From Bacteroidaceae bacterium (GTDB lineage: Bacteria; Bacteroidota; Bacteroidia; Bacteroidales; Bacteroidaceae), in contig JAFYOS010000006.1 of assembly GCA_017560125.1 (NCBI GenBank), positions 62,001-126,000 of the forward strand: DNA of 64,000 nt. The letters are read 5' to 3'. The notes under the pieces were generated by a model, which was not told the DNA's origin, searched no databases, and saw only the letters and a list, made by a program, of their open reading frames with translations. This document shows positions 52,670-62,134 of this stretch, piece by piece (the first letter of the stretch is position 1; the number at the start of each line of letters is the position of its first letter). Made by a program: the position numbers and the translations under genes.

Positions 52670-53974
52670 ATGAAGACAGTAATTGAGCCGTCAGTTATCG
52701 ACGGCATTATGCAGGAAATGGAAATTTCCGACGTTAAAAAAGCCTCTATCCGTCAGATTGGTGCGGTGGTGCGCGAGGCCGAAAAACGTACCGGCACCGA
52801 ATATATTCATTTCGAGATGGGTGTCCCCGGACTACCCCCCTCGGCAGTGGGCGTAAAGGCCGAGTGCGAGGCGCTTCAGCGTGGTGTGGCTTCGGTCTAT
52901 CCCATCATCGATGGTATTCCCGAGGTTAAGGAGCAGGCATCGCGCTTCATGAAGGCGTTTGTGGACGCCGATATCCCCGCTGCATGTTGCATCCCCACAG
53001 TGGGCTCAATGCAGGGTACATTTGCATCTATGATGCTCGCTTCGCAGCTCGACCCCAAGAAGGACACAATACTATACATCGACCCCGGTTTTTCGGTACA
53101 GAAAATGCAGGCCGAGGTTATCGGATTGAAAATTGCATCGTTCGACCTTTCGGACTATCGTTGCGAGAAGCTCGAGGCTAAGCTCGAAAGCTATTTCGCG
53201 CAGGGAAATATTTGCACCGTAATCTATTCGAGCCCCAACAACCCCACGTGGATGTGCTTGAACGAGCAGGAACTTGAGATTATAGGTCGCCTGGCTACCA
53301 AGTACGATGTTGTTGTCATTGAGGATATGGCCTACATGACCATGGATTTCCGTCGTGACATGAGCAAGCCCTTCGAGCCCCCTTATCAGCTCACCGTGTC
53401 GAAATATACCGACAACTATGTGATTATGATGAGTGCTTCCAAGATATTCAGTTATGCCGGTCAGCGCATCGCCATGGCTTGTATCTCGCCCAAGCTCTAC
53501 GAGCGTCACTACGACAGCCTCAAAGAGCGCTACGGCATTGCCCGCTTCGGCGCTGCCTATGCTTATATCTTCCTCTATACATTCTCGTCGGGCGTTTCAC
53601 ACTCGGCGCAGTATGCAATGGCTGCCATGCTGAAGGCTGCTTGCGATGGCGAATACAATTTCGTGGAGGATGTAAAGGAGTATGCCGACCGCACTGCGAA
53701 AATAAAGGATATCCTTTCGCGTACAGGCTTCCACATTGTGTATGACAAGGACAACGACGAGCCCGTGAGCGACGGCTTCTTCTTCACCATCGGCTACAAG
53801 GATATGGATGGTGCCGAGCTGTTGCAGGAACTTCTCTATTACGGTGTGAGTGGTATCGACCTCTCTACTACAGGTAGCACCAAGAAGGGTATTCGTGCTT
53901 GCTCGTCGAATATCAAGCCCCACCATTACGCGTTGCTCGAAGAGCGTCTTAAGCTCTTTAACGAGAACCATTGA
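52670..53974 (+). CDS. PLP-dependent aminotransferase, class I/II
   Basis: The 434-residue enzyme has fold type I features: YSSPNNPTWMCLNEQE, the PLP aspartate region VVIEDMAYM, and the PLP lysine in MSASKIFSYAGQRIAM. The C-terminal arginine for the substrate carboxylate is probably in KKGIRACSS. The substrate is not clear; it may be an aromatic or aspartate-type aminotransferase. It is likely co-transcribed with ettA and ends at a strong terminator. Confidence 0.9.
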   Translation: MKTVIEPSVIDGIMQEMEISDVKKASIRQIGAVVREAEKRTGTEYIHFEMGVPGLPPSAVGVKAECEALQRGVASVYPIIDGIPEVKEQASRFMKAFVDADIPAACCIPTVGSMQGTFASMMLASQLDPKKDTILYIDPGFSVQKMQAEVIGLKIASFDLSDYRCEKLEAKLESYFAQGNICTVIYSSPNNPTWMCLNEQELEIIGRLATKYDVVVIEDMAYMTMDFRRDMSKPFEPPYQLTVSKYTDNYVIMMSASKIFSYAGQRIAMACISPKLYERHYDSLKERYGIARFGAAYAYIFLYTFSSGVSHSAQYAMAAMLKAACDGEYNFVEDVKEYADRTAKIKDILSRTGFHIVYDKDNDEPVSDGFFFTIGYKDMDGAELLQELLYYGVSGIDLSTTGSTKKGIRACSSNIKPHHYALLEERLKLFNENH

Positions 53975-54010
53975 TACGTGCGGTGCGATACACTCGCATT
54001 GCTGTGATAT

Positions 54011-54052
54011 AAAACGCTACCGATGCTGCTTAGACAGCATCGGTAGCGTTTT
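54011..54052. terminator. strong terminator after the aminotransferase gene
   Basis: AAAACGCTACCGATGCTG and CAGCATCGGTAGCGTTTT form a perfect 18-bp stem with a 6-base loop. Confidence 0.88.
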
Positions 54053-54073
54053 ATATTGGCGCAGGATATACGT

Positions 54074-54179
54074 GTAACCTTAGGCTGTGTTTGATATTAT
54101 GAACGGTCTAACCGCTATTCCAAAAATCCAAATACCCTGCGGCTGATGTTTTGATGTCGCCGAAGGGATTTAAGGTTAC
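54074..54179. repeat. 106-bp element with 9-bp terminal inverted repeats
   Basis: GTAACCTTA (54074-54082) and TAAGGTTAC (54171-54179) pair perfectly. Inside are two more stems: CGGT/ACCG with a 3-base loop, and CCCT-CGGC with GCCG-AGGG around one mismatch. The set could fold as a three-way junction RNA or be a small MITE-like element. No T run follows on either strand. Confidence 0.4.
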
Positions 54180-54314
54180 CTTTTACAAAAAGAAAATCAT
54201 TTGGAGTAGGTTGGTGGTAAGCAATATACCAAGAAGGTAATGATAAGGTAGATTATGTGCTATTAAATCATTCGCCAGTGCGCCAGTGCGCATTAAAGCT
54301 TTTAAGCATTCCCG

Positions 54315-55082
54315 CTACTCTTTCAAACGATAAAATTTCACCCAATCGATAACCATTTCGGCCGGTAGCTCATTGGGGTTGGGCACGCCCACCCATTTAC
54401 CACCTATCTGCATGTCAATGAGCAAGTAGAACGGGGTGCCAAAGGGGTATTGCCCTTTCTTGTCGGTGGCTATGCGTGGGTATGTGAAAGTGTGCTTGCC
54501 GTTGATAGAAAACCTAAGGCTGTCGGGCAGTATCTCCACCGCATATACATTGTAGTCGTTGGGCTTTATGGGCGAGGTGATGCTCTGCTTGGGGGTGTCC
54601 TGTTTCAGCACGTATGTGTAGTAGCTGTGTACGGTTTGATAGGCAATGGTGTCGTGGTTCAGTCGTTCCATGATGTCTATCTCGCCGCCGTCGGGCCATC
54701 CGCTGTTTTCGGGTAGCATCCATATGGCAGGCCATGCGCCTTGTGCGCCTTTGAGCAGGGCTTTCACTTCTACCTTGCCGTGTGTGATGGTGGCTTTACC
54801 TTTGGTATATACTCCGCCGGTGAGGTAGGGTGCCGTGTCGCTTGGCGCGACGTCGTTCACAATGCCCAACAGAGTGAGCTTGCCGCCCGATACGTTGTAG
54901 CACTTTTCGTTGTGGCTCATGTAGTTCTGCCAATCGGGGGTTCCACGAGGGATTTTCGTCCATCGCTTGTAGTTTATCTCCTTGCCTCTGAAATTTTCCT
55001 TCCACAGCAGTTTGTACTTTTGTGCGGGTAGCGTCAGTGGCGATAGCAGCATGATGAACATTAGTAGGGTTGCTGTTCTCAT
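54315..55082 (-). CDS. GH16 family glycoside hydrolase, secreted
   Basis: The 255-residue enzyme has a signal peptide (RTATLLMFIMLLSPLTLPA) and one GH16 domain. The catalytic ExDxxE motif is intact in DGGEIDIMERL. GH16 enzymes cleave beta-1,3 or beta-1,4 glucans or galactans; the exact target is unknown. The frame opens at 55124, but a terminator stem covers that part, so the start at 55082 is used. No SusC/SusD genes are adjacent. Confidence 0.92.
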   Translation of the reverse strand: MRTATLLMFIMLLSPLTLPAQKYKLLWKENFRGKEINYKRWTKIPRGTPDWQNYMSHNEKCYNVSGGKLTLLGIVNDVAPSDTAPYLTGGVYTKGKATITHGKVEVKALLKGAQGAWPAIWMLPENSGWPDGGEIDIMERLNHDTIAYQTVHSYYTYVLKQDTPKQSITSPIKPNDYNVYAVEILPDSLRFSINGKHTFTYPRIATDKKGQYPFGTPFYLLIDMQIGGKWVGVPNPNELPAEMVIDWVKFYRLKE

Positions 55083-55110
55083 TGTGGGTGGGCTTTTGTG
55101 GTTCGTTAAT

Positions 55111-55153
55111 AAAATTATACGCATGGTTTTGGGGCCATGCGTATAATTTTTTG
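55111..55153 (-). terminator. terminator of the dnaE-trxA operon
   Basis: AAAATTATACGCATGG and CCATGCGTATAATTTT form a perfect 16-bp stem with a 7-base loop, with A and T runs on both sides. Confidence 0.85.
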
Positions 55154-55161
55154 TCTGTCGG

Positions 55162-55497
55162 TTATTCCTCTTCGTCGTCTATCGCGCCGCAATATGCAAG
55201 CTCGCCTTCCACAACGAAGAATAGCTCTTCGGGGTCGTACTCGCCGATATTGTCCTTCTTGGCCTCCTTGGCTACATATTTGGCGATGGCGTCGATGTCT
55301 ATCTCTATGAAGCCGTCGGCGTCGCCCTGCGAATCGAATATGCCGCTCTTGTCGTAGTAGTCGTAGATGGTGTCGAGGAAATAGTAAAATTCGTCGTCGC
55401 TGAACTTTTCTTTAAGGTCCTGGGGGAGTCGTTGACGGATGAACTCAATGGTCTTGTCGTCGTCGAGGTCCTCTTTGTTGAATTCGTCGTTCTGCAT
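55162..55497 (-). CDS. acidic hypothetical protein
   Basis: The 111-residue protein starts MQNDEFNKEDLDDDKTIEF and ends AYCGAIDDEEE. It is very acidic, soluble and probably helical, with aromatic patches (DDEFYYFLDTIYDYYDKSG). I recognise no named family. It is the last gene in the operon dnaE-trxA, 22 bases after trxA. A longer frame to 55572 overlaps trxA and is not used. Confidence 0.75.
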   Translation of the reverse strand: MQNDEFNKEDLDDDKTIEFIRQRLPQDLKEKFSDDEFYYFLDTIYDYYDKSGIFDSQGDADGFIEIDIDAIAKYVAKEAKKDNIGEYDPEELFFVVEGELAYCGAIDDEEE

Positions 55498-55519
55498 GGT
55501 GTGTGGTTTTGTGTGTGAA

Positions 55520-55834
55520 TTAAAGAAGCTTTTCGAATTTCTCCTGGATGGCTGCTTTCGACATTGAGCCAACGAATTTATCTACCACTTCGCCGTTTTT
55601 GATGAACAATACGGTGGGTACGTTGCGTATGCCATATTCGTCGGTGAGGTCGGTAGCCTCTTCAACGTCGCATTTTCCTACAAGGATGCGTCCATCATAC
55701 TCCTCGGCGAGCTCGGCGATGGCGGGAGCTATCTGGCGGCAGGGACCGCACCATGTTGCCCAAAAATCGAGTACTTTGGGAAGTTCCGATGCAAAAAACT
55801 CTTTTGCATTGCTGTCAGTTACTGTAATTTCCAT
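55520..55834 (-). CDS. trxA: thioredoxin
   Basis: The 104-residue cytosolic thioredoxin has the active site FWATWCGPCRQIAP and the cis-proline segment NVPTVLFIKNGEVVDKFVG. It has no signal peptide, unlike the thioredoxin at 13010. It lies 23 bases after dnaE on the same strand. Confidence 0.96.
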   Translation of the reverse strand: MEITVTDSNAKEFFASELPKVLDFWATWCGPCRQIAPAIAELAEEYDGRILVGKCDVEEATDLTDEYGIRNVPTVLFIKNGEVVDKFVGSMSKAAIQEKFEKLL

Positions 55835-55857
55835 AGTTCTTTATTTTTATATTTATA

Positions 55858-58800
55858 TCAGTTTAGTTTGTATTCAAAACCGGGTAGTCCTTTTACGTAA
55901 TCTATGAAATTCTGGTCTATATTTATTGAATAGTCCAAAGATACTAAACTTAATGTAAATTCATGCTCAATATCGCGGATATTAAGATAAATTTTACTTT
56001 TTCCGGGCTTTTCGCGTATATATTCCATAAGGTCATCAACAATTTGCGGTGTCAGTTGCTCCACGGCAAACGACAGGGTGATGCTCTTGATGGAGCTCTC
56101 CTTTATCTCGGACAGCAACTGTATGTTGCTTATGTTGAATTCGTACGAATTGGGGTCCCAACGCTTGGGCTGGCACATACCTGTGATATATACGAAGTTG
56201 CCTTGTATCAGGTAGTTCTGCTTGTCGAGCCAGTCCTTTCCGAAGAGTGATATTTCGGCCTTGCCCGAAAAATCCTCGATGGTTACAATACCATATGGGT
56301 TGCCCTTCTTGGTAAATCCGGTGCGAGGCGGGTCGGTTACAAGACCGCCCATCGATATTTTGCGTCCGGCAAGAGCGTTTTTGTCGGCAAGCTCGGTGAC
56401 CCTGGTGTTGCAGAATTCGTTCAGCACCAACGAGTACTCGTCCAGCGGGTGTGCTGATAGGTATATGCCCACAAGCTCGCGCTCCTTGTTCAGTCGTGCC
56501 AGTGTGCTCCACTCCTCGGCTATGGGTATCTCGGGGGTGGGGATATCGGCCATGCTCTGCTCGCCGAAGAGCGAAATTTGCGAGTTCATCTTCTCCATCT
56601 GGTAGCGGTTGCCGTAGCGCACAAGCGTCTCGAGGAATTGCTCGCCCTTGCTGTTCGTGCCCATGTACTGCTCGCGTGTGATGTTGTCGGGCAGGCCGTC
56701 GAAGGCGCCCGACAGGGCAAGGCACTCAAGGTTCTTGCGGTTGCAGGCGGTGAGGTTCACGCGCTGCACGAAATCGAATATGCTTGTGTATGGGCCGTTG
56801 GCCTCGCGCTCGTTGATGATAGACTGAACGGCGTTTTCGCCCACGCCCTTCACGGCGCACAGTCCGAAGCGGATGTCGCCATGCTTGTTCACGGCAAATT
56901 TGCGACGCGACTCGTTTACATCGGGGCCCAACACGTTTATGTTCATGCTTTTGCATTCCTGCATCAGCTTGGTGATTTCGGTGATGTTCGATAGGTTGCG
57001 GCTGAGCGAACCTGCCATGTACTGCGATGGGTAGTGTGCCTTCAGATAGGCTGTCTGGTAGGCTACCCACGAGTAGCATGTGGCATGCGACTTGTTGAAC
57101 GCGTACGAAGCAAATTTCTCCCAGTCGGCCCAGATTTTTTCCAGCACCTTGGGGTCGTGGCCGTTGGCCTGTCCGCCGTTGATGAACTTGGGCTTCAGCT
57201 CGTCCAGCTTGTCCTTCAACTTCTTACCCATAGCCTTACGCAGCGTGTCGCTCTCGCCACGGGTGAAATTGGCCAGCTGGCGCGACAATAACATCACCTG
57301 CTCCTGATATACGGTGATGCCGTATGTGTCCTTCAGGTATTTCTCCATGCAGGGGATGTCGTATTGCACAAGCGAGGGGTCGTGCTTACGGCTGATGAAG
57401 TCGGGGATGTAGTCCATGGGACCCGGGCGGTAGAGGGCGTTCATGGCTATGAGGTCTTCGAAGGTGCTGGGCTGCAGTTCGCGCAGGTACTTCTGCATTC
57501 CCGGCGACTCGAACTGGAATGTACCTATGGTGTTTCCCTTGCAATAGAGGGCATAGGTCAGTTCGTCGTCGATGGGTATGTTGTCTATATCCACTTTTAT
57601 GCCAAGGCTCTGTCTGATGTTCTCGATGGCCTCGTTGATGACCGAAAGGGTTTTCAATCCCAAGAAGTCCATCTTGATGAGGCCCGTATCCTCGATGACG
57701 CTGCCTTCGTATTGTGTTACAAGCAGTTTCTCGCCGCTCTCCTTGTCCTCGGCGATACTTGTAGGCACGTGGTCGGTGATGGCGTCGCGGCAGATGATGA
57801 TACCACATGCGTGTACGCCGGTGTTGCGCACGTTGCCCTCGAGCATCTTGGCATATTTGATGGTGTCGCGCATCTTGATGTCGGGCGACGCCTCGGCCTC
57901 GCGCAGCTCGGGCACGACGGATATGGCGTTCTTCAGGTTCATTTTCAAGCCGTCGGGCAGGCGGTCGGGGATGGCCTTGCACAGCTTGTTCGATATGTCG
58001 AGGGGTAGTTTTTCTACGCGTGCGACATCCTTGATGGCGAGCTTGGTTGCCATTGTACCGTAGGTGATGATGTGGGCCACCTTCTCGGCTCCATATTTAT
58101 TGGTTACCCATTTGAGCACCTCGGCTCGGCCGTCGTCGTCGAAATCGACGTCGATATCGGGGAGTGAGATACGGTCGGGGTTAAGGAAACGCTCGAACAG
58201 CAGGTCGTATTTTATGGGATCGACACGTGTGATGCTCAGTGCGTATGCCACCACGCTACCTGCGGCTGAACCACGGCCGGGGCCCACCGACACGCCAAGC
58301 TCCTCGCGTGCCGCCTTTATGAAGTCCTGCACGATGAGGAAGTAGCCGGGGAAACCCATGGTCTTCATGATGTGGAGCTCGAAATCTATTCGCTCAATAA
58401 GCTCCTGGCTGAAGGGCTCGGGGTATAGCTTCTTGGCGCCGTCGTATGTGAGCTTGCGCAGATAGTCGCCCTCGAGCTTGATGCGGTAGAGCTTGTCGTA
58501 GCCGCCGAGCTTCTTTATCTTCTTTTCGGCCTCCTCCTGCGACAGCACCACGTTGCCCTTCTCGTCGCGGGTGAATTCGTTGAAGAGGTCTTCGTGGGTG
58601 TATTTTTCGCGATACTGCTCCTCGGTGCCGAAATCCTCGGGGATGGCGAAGGTGGGCATGATGGGGGCATTGTCGATGCTGTAGAATTCCACCTTGTCGA
58701 GCACCTCTATGGTGTTGGCAAGTGCTTCGGGGTATTGTGCGAACGTTTCGTTCATCTCGGCTTTGGTCTTCATCCACTCCTGCTTCGAGTAGAGCATGCG

Positions 58801-59541
58801 GGTGGGGTCGTCAAGGTCCTTGCCGGTGTTAAGGCAGATTAGATGGTCGTGAGCTTCGGCGTTCTCTTCATCTACAAAGTGTACGTCGTTGGTGCACACC
58901 AGTTTTATGCCGAACTGTTTGCTATATTCGGCAAGCTTTTCGTTTACCTCCACTTGCAGGGGATATACCTCGTGGTTGGCGCGCTCTATGGTTGCCTTGT
59001 GAATCTGCAATTCAAGATAGAAATCCTCGCCAAAGGTTTCTTTGAACCACATGATGCTCTTTTCGGCCTCTTCGTATCGTCTGTTTCGTATGTGCTGGGG
59101 TATCTCGCCACCAAGACAGGCCGAACAGATGATAAGTCCTTCCTTGTGCTTCTCGAGCTCCACCTTGTCGGTACGCGGATGGTAGTAGTAGCCTTCGCTC
59201 CACGCTTTCGATACCAGCTTCACCAGGTTGTGGTAGCCGGTGAGGTTCTTGGCCAATACCACCAAGTGGTGACCTCGGTCATCCTTATTATATAGGCGGT
59301 TCGAGGCTACGTACATTTCGCAGCCTATAATGGGCTTGAATTTTTCTTCGGGAGCCTTGCCTTTGTTCTTCTTGTTGACATAGTTGTAGAACTCCTTTAT
59401 ACCCATCATGTTACCATGGTCGGTAACGGCTATTCCGCGCATACCGTCGGCTATAGCCTTATCGACAAGACGTGGAATGGAGGCCTGTCCGTCGAGTATC
59501 GAATATTGAGTGTGTACGTGTAAGTGAACGAAATCTTCCAT
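55858..59541 (-). CDS. dnaE: DNA polymerase III alpha subunit
   Basis: The 1227-residue replicative polymerase has the N-terminal PHP domain (FVHLHVHTQYSILDGQASIP), then the catalytic core with aspartates in LPDIDVDFDDDGR and the GPGRGSAAGSVVAYAL motif. A tandem HhH region and a C-terminal OB-fold follow (KISMGGLVTD, NLVYITGM-like strands). Length and order are those of DnaE1. It leads the operon with trxA. A 7-of-8 promoter box (minus strand TATCTTTA) is at 59572-59579. Confidence 0.98.
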   Translation of the reverse strand: MEDFVHLHVHTQYSILDGQASIPRLVDKAIADGMRGIAVTDHGNMMGIKEFYNYVNKKNKGKAPEEKFKPIIGCEMYVASNRLYNKDDRGHHLVVLAKNLTGYHNLVKLVSKAWSEGYYYHPRTDKVELEKHKEGLIICSACLGGEIPQHIRNRRYEEAEKSIMWFKETFGEDFYLELQIHKATIERANHEVYPLQVEVNEKLAEYSKQFGIKLVCTNDVHFVDEENAEAHDHLICLNTGKDLDDPTRMLYSKQEWMKTKAEMNETFAQYPEALANTIEVLDKVEFYSIDNAPIMPTFAIPEDFGTEEQYREKYTHEDLFNEFTRDEKGNVVLSQEEAEKKIKKLGGYDKLYRIKLEGDYLRKLTYDGAKKLYPEPFSQELIERIDFELHIMKTMGFPGYFLIVQDFIKAAREELGVSVGPGRGSAAGSVVAYALSITRVDPIKYDLLFERFLNPDRISLPDIDVDFDDDGRAEVLKWVTNKYGAEKVAHIITYGTMATKLAIKDVARVEKLPLDISNKLCKAIPDRLPDGLKMNLKNAISVVPELREAEASPDIKMRDTIKYAKMLEGNVRNTGVHACGIIICRDAITDHVPTSIAEDKESGEKLLVTQYEGSVIEDTGLIKMDFLGLKTLSVINEAIENIRQSLGIKVDIDNIPIDDELTYALYCKGNTIGTFQFESPGMQKYLRELQPSTFEDLIAMNALYRPGPMDYIPDFISRKHDPSLVQYDIPCMEKYLKDTYGITVYQEQVMLLSRQLANFTRGESDTLRKAMGKKLKDKLDELKPKFINGGQANGHDPKVLEKIWADWEKFASYAFNKSHATCYSWVAYQTAYLKAHYPSQYMAGSLSRNLSNITEITKLMQECKSMNINVLGPDVNESRRKFAVNKHGDIRFGLCAVKGVGENAVQSIINEREANGPYTSIFDFVQRVNLTACNRKNLECLALSGAFDGLPDNITREQYMGTNSKGEQFLETLVRYGNRYQMEKMNSQISLFGEQSMADIPTPEIPIAEEWSTLARLNKERELVGIYLSAHPLDEYSLVLNEFCNTRVTELADKNALAGRKISMGGLVTDPPRTGFTKKGNPYGIVTIEDFSGKAEISLFGKDWLDKQNYLIQGNFVYITGMCQPKRWDPNSYEFNISNIQLLSEIKESSIKSITLSFAVEQLTPQIVDDLMEYIREKPGKSKIYLNIRDIEHEFTLSLVSLDYSINIDQNFIDYVKGLPGFEYKLN

Positions 59542-59704
59542 CTATCTGTTGTTCCTTATAATTGCAAATGCTAAAGATAGTGGCTTTCTCACACATTTGC
59601 TCGATAAAACCACTAAAAGTTTTCAACAAAAGATAAAAGTATGCGTCTGGCATGTTAAAACAATTTTCGATACACCGATTTTTTTTCGTTTTTATTTCAT
59701 TTTG

Positions 59705-59735
59705 TTGGGAATTTAACAAATAATCACTATTTTTG
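59705..59735 (+). promoter_or_regulatory. promoter of psd
   Basis: The -33 element TTGG (59705-59708) and the -7 element TATTTTTG (59728-59735, exact) are 19 bases apart. The start codon is 26 bases downstream. Confidence 0.65.
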
Positions 59736-59760
59736 TCGAATAATACAAGTACACGTATCA

Positions 59761-60459
59761 ATGGGAAGAATTGAGAAACTGAAAAAGATAAAGAAGATGA
59801 GGATTCATCGTGAGGGTACATCTATCCTTGTTGTTTCCTTGATAGTGCTTATTTTACTGAATTCATTGTGCTGGTGGCTCGTGCCTTGCGACATATTCAA
59901 TATGTTGCTCTCGGGTACCTCGTTGTTTATATACCTGATGATGGTGAACTTCTTCAGAAGCCCCAAGCGCACATTCCCGCTCGACAATGTCGAGAAGCTC
60001 GTCGTAGCACCTGCCGACGGTAAGGTGGTTGTTATTGAGGATGTCTTCGAACCCGATTATTTCAAGGATAAAAGAAAACAGATTTCTATATTCATGAGCC
60101 CTTTGAATGTACATGCCAACTGGTATCCGGTTGAGGGTGTAGTCAAAGAGGTTGGTCATCACAAAGGCAAGTTCATGAAGGCGTGGCTTCCCAAGGCCAG
60201 CACCGAGAACGAGCGTTCGATGGTGGTGATTGAGACTCCCGATGGTACTCCTGTTCTCGTTAGACAGGTTGCAGGCGCCATGGCACGTCGCATTGTGACA
60301 TATGCCGAGGTGGGCGAGGAGTGCTTCATCGACCAACACATGGGATTCATCAAGTTCGGTTCGCGTGTGGATGTCTATCTGCCGCTCGATGCCGAAGTGT
60401 GTGTGGAGCTTGAACAGAAAACTGTAGGTGACGAAACAATTATAGCAAAACTAAAGTAA
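59761..60459 (+). CDS. psd: phosphatidylserine decarboxylase
   Basis: Psd converts phosphatidylserine to phosphatidylethanolamine. This is the short, Bacteroidota-type enzyme of 232 residues. Two membrane segments lie at about residues 20-58. The self-cleavage site is the serine in [15 protein letters not shown], which becomes the pyruvoyl group. The motif [15 protein letters not shown] is conserved. pssA follows 80 bases later, so both steps of PE synthesis are together. Confidence 0.95.
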   Translation: MGRIEKLKKIKKMRIHREGTSILVVSLIVLILLNSLCWWLVPCDIFNMLLSGTSLFIYLMMVNFFRSPKRTFPLDNVEKLVVAPADGKVVVIEDVFEPDYFKDKRKQISIFMSPLNVHANWYPVEGVVKEVGHHKGKFMKAWLPKASTENERSMVVIETPDGTPVLVRQVAGAMARRIVTYAEVGEECFIDQHMGFIKFGSRVDVYLPLDAEVCVELEQKTVGDETIIAKLK

Positions 60460-60539
60460 TTTGGAGTAGTCGTAGCTTCTGTACAGGCACTCCTGAATAG
60501 GTAACAATATTAACCAGCTTCTTAAAACAGCATCATCAT

Positions 60540-61250
60540 ATGGGCCTAAAGAAACATATTCCTAATACGATAACATGTTGTAATCTCTTGTCCGGTTGCG
60601 TATCTTGTGTGATGGCAATGGAGGGTAATTTTCTTTTAGCTTTGACCTTTATTGTTATAGGAGCGGTTTTCGATTTCTTCGATGGAATGGTGGCTCGTCT
60701 TCTGAAGGTGAGTTCTCCGCTGGGCGTTCAGCTCGATTCATTGGCCGATGATGTTACCTTCGGATTTGCTCCCTCGTTCATGGTCTTCGTTTTTATGCGC
60801 GGGCTCGAGTATCCCGAATTTCTTTCGCCTGTTGCGGCCTATGTGCCCTATATGGCTTTTTTCATAGCAGCTTTCTCGGCATTGCGCCTTGCTAAATTCA
60901 ATATCGACAAGCGTCAGGCTACCACATTCATCGGTCTGCCCACTCCTGCCAATGCTCTCTTTTGGGCCTCTTTGGTTGTAGGTTTCGGCAACGCCATACA
61001 TTCACTCAATTATGGTTGGCTGTTGATGGTGGGCCTTGTTCTGTTGTCGTGCTACCTGTTGGTTGCCGAGCTGCCCATGTTCTCGCTGAAGATTAAATAT
61101 CTTGCTTGGCGTGCCAACAAAATACGCTACAGTTTCCTTCTCGTGTCGGCGCCCATGCTTCTGCTTGGTGTTGGAGCAGCAGTGCCCATCATTTCGCTTT
61201 ATGTGGCTATTTCGGTGGTGAAATCGCTTGCCAAAAGACGTCACGCGTAA
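60540..61250 (+). CDS. pssA: CDP-diacylglycerol-serine O-phosphatidyltransferase
   Basis: PssA makes phosphatidylserine from CDP-diacylglycerol and serine. The 236-residue inner-membrane protein has the CDP-alcohol transferase motif in FDFFDGMVARLL then SPLGVQLDSLADD, with all aspartates present. The N-terminus MGLKKHIPNTITCCNLLSGC is typical. It is downstream of psd on the same strand. Confidence 0.96.
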   Translation: MGLKKHIPNTITCCNLLSGCVSCVMAMEGNFLLALTFIVIGAVFDFFDGMVARLLKVSSPLGVQLDSLADDVTFGFAPSFMVFVFMRGLEYPEFLSPVAAYVPYMAFFIAAFSALRLAKFNIDKRQATTFIGLPTPANALFWASLVVGFGNAIHSLNYGWLLMVGLVLLSCYLLVAELPMFSLKIKYLAWRANKIRYSFLLVSAPMLLLGVGAAVPIISLYVAISVVKSLAKRRHA

Positions 61251-61280
61251 ATCTGCGTTAATATTATTTAGCTGTTTCGG

Positions 61281-61313
61281 TTTGGAATGATAGGGGTATA
61301 GTTTGTACCTTTG
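61281..61313 (+). promoter_or_regulatory. promoter of the DUF4834 gene
   Basis: TTTG (61281-61284) and TACCTTTG (61306-61313, exact) are 21 bases apart. The start codon is 72 bases downstream. Confidence 0.6.
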
Positions 61314-61385
61314 TCCGATTTCAATCTGAAATAAATTATGTAATTGTGGGCAACGCTTTGCCCTATAATTTCTTACGTTGATTAT

Positions 61386-61679
61386 ATGATAAAAATCCTT
61401 ATACTTATAATTATATTCTTTGTTGCGCTGTTCGTAATAGTGCCCACTATTATTTTGAGCGTCATCCGATTTTTGTTTACGATGATGGGTGGTACTTCGT
61501 CGCGAGGCACGCGCATGCATAGAAAGAATACCTATCAGAGTAGCAACTCCAATACGAATACTACATATACAAATGCTCAGGAACCCGCGACTGATGGCGG
61601 TAAAAAGAAGGTCTTCGACAAGGACGAGGGCGAGTATGTTAGTTTCGAGGAGATAAAGACTCCCACCGATAAGCAGTAG
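61386..61679 (+). CDS. DUF4834 family small membrane protein
   Basis: The 97-residue protein has one long membrane segment at the N-terminus (IKILILIIIFFVALFVIVPT) and a soluble Ser/Thr/Asn-rich tail ending DEGEYVSFEEIKTPTDKQ. This matches the Bacteroidota DUF4834 family. No function is known. The start at 61386 is chosen over a frame opening at 61344. Confidence 0.82.
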   Translation: MIKILILIIIFFVALFVIVPTIILSVIRFLFTMMGGTSSRGTRMHRKNTYQSSNSNTNTTYTNAQEPATDGGKKKVFDKDEGEYVSFEEIKTPTDKQ

Positions 61680-61694
61680 AGAGTGCTGCTTATC
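61668..61694. terminator. hairpin across the ends of two convergent genes
   Basis: GATAAGCAG and CTGCTTATC form a perfect 9-bp stem. It overlaps the last codons of the DUF4834 gene and the stop of tadA. The T content after the stem is moderate. Confidence 0.45.
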
Positions 61695-62121
61695 TTCTCT
61701 CTTTGAAGAATTTTTTCATCAGAGTGGCGGCCTCTTCGCAGCAAACGCCGGCCGTTACTTTTGTCTTGGGATGCAATACATCCGGAGCATATTTGTTGTA
61801 CCCTTTTTTCTCGTCGCTTGCACCATAGACAATGCGACCTATGTGTGACCAGCCTAATGCACCGGCGCACATTGGGCAAGGCTCCACGGTTACATACAAG
61901 GTACATTCGTCCAGGTATTTTCCGCCGATATTCTCAGCCGCTGCTGTGATGGCCTGCATTTCGGCATGCGCGGTGACGTCGTTCAGTGTTTCGGTCAGAT
62001 TGTGGCAACGTGCTATTACCGTGTCGTTGCACACGACGATGGCGCCAATGGGTATTTCGCCCTTAGCGTACGCCTTTTCGGCCTCGGCAAGCGCCATTTT
62101 CATATATGCGGTATCTTTCAT
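61690..62121 (-). CDS. tadA: tRNA-specific adenosine deaminase (nucleoside deaminase)
   Basis: The 143-residue enzyme likely converts A34 to inosine in tRNA-Arg. The zinc motifs are HAEMQAI and EPCPMCAGALGWSHIGRIVYG. The C-terminal region fits TadA (GASDEKKGYNKY, then LHPKTKV and FFKERR). A guanine deaminase-like role cannot be fully excluded. It lies 13 bases after a small RHH-like gene. Confidence 0.9.
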   Translation of the reverse strand: MKDTAYMKMALAEAEKAYAKGEIPIGAIVVCNDTVIARCHNLTETLNDVTAHAEMQAITAAAENIGGKYLDECTLYVTVEPCPMCAGALGWSHIGRIVYGASDEKKGYNKYAPDVLHPKTKVTAGVCCEEAATLMKKFFKERR

Positions 62122-62134
62122 TGTGGCAGGGTGT

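Larger units (their letters stand above)
53975..54314. other. intergenic region with terminator, structured element and short repeat
   Basis: About 340 bases without a gene. It holds the terminator at 54011-54052, an inverted-repeat element at 54074-54179, and CGCCAGTG twice in tandem at 54273-54288. Confidence 0.6.

Noticed and set aside
55083-55124. Upstream extension of the GH16 frame
   Set aside because: Those codons overlap the strong terminator stem at 55111-55153, and the signal peptide begins at 55082.
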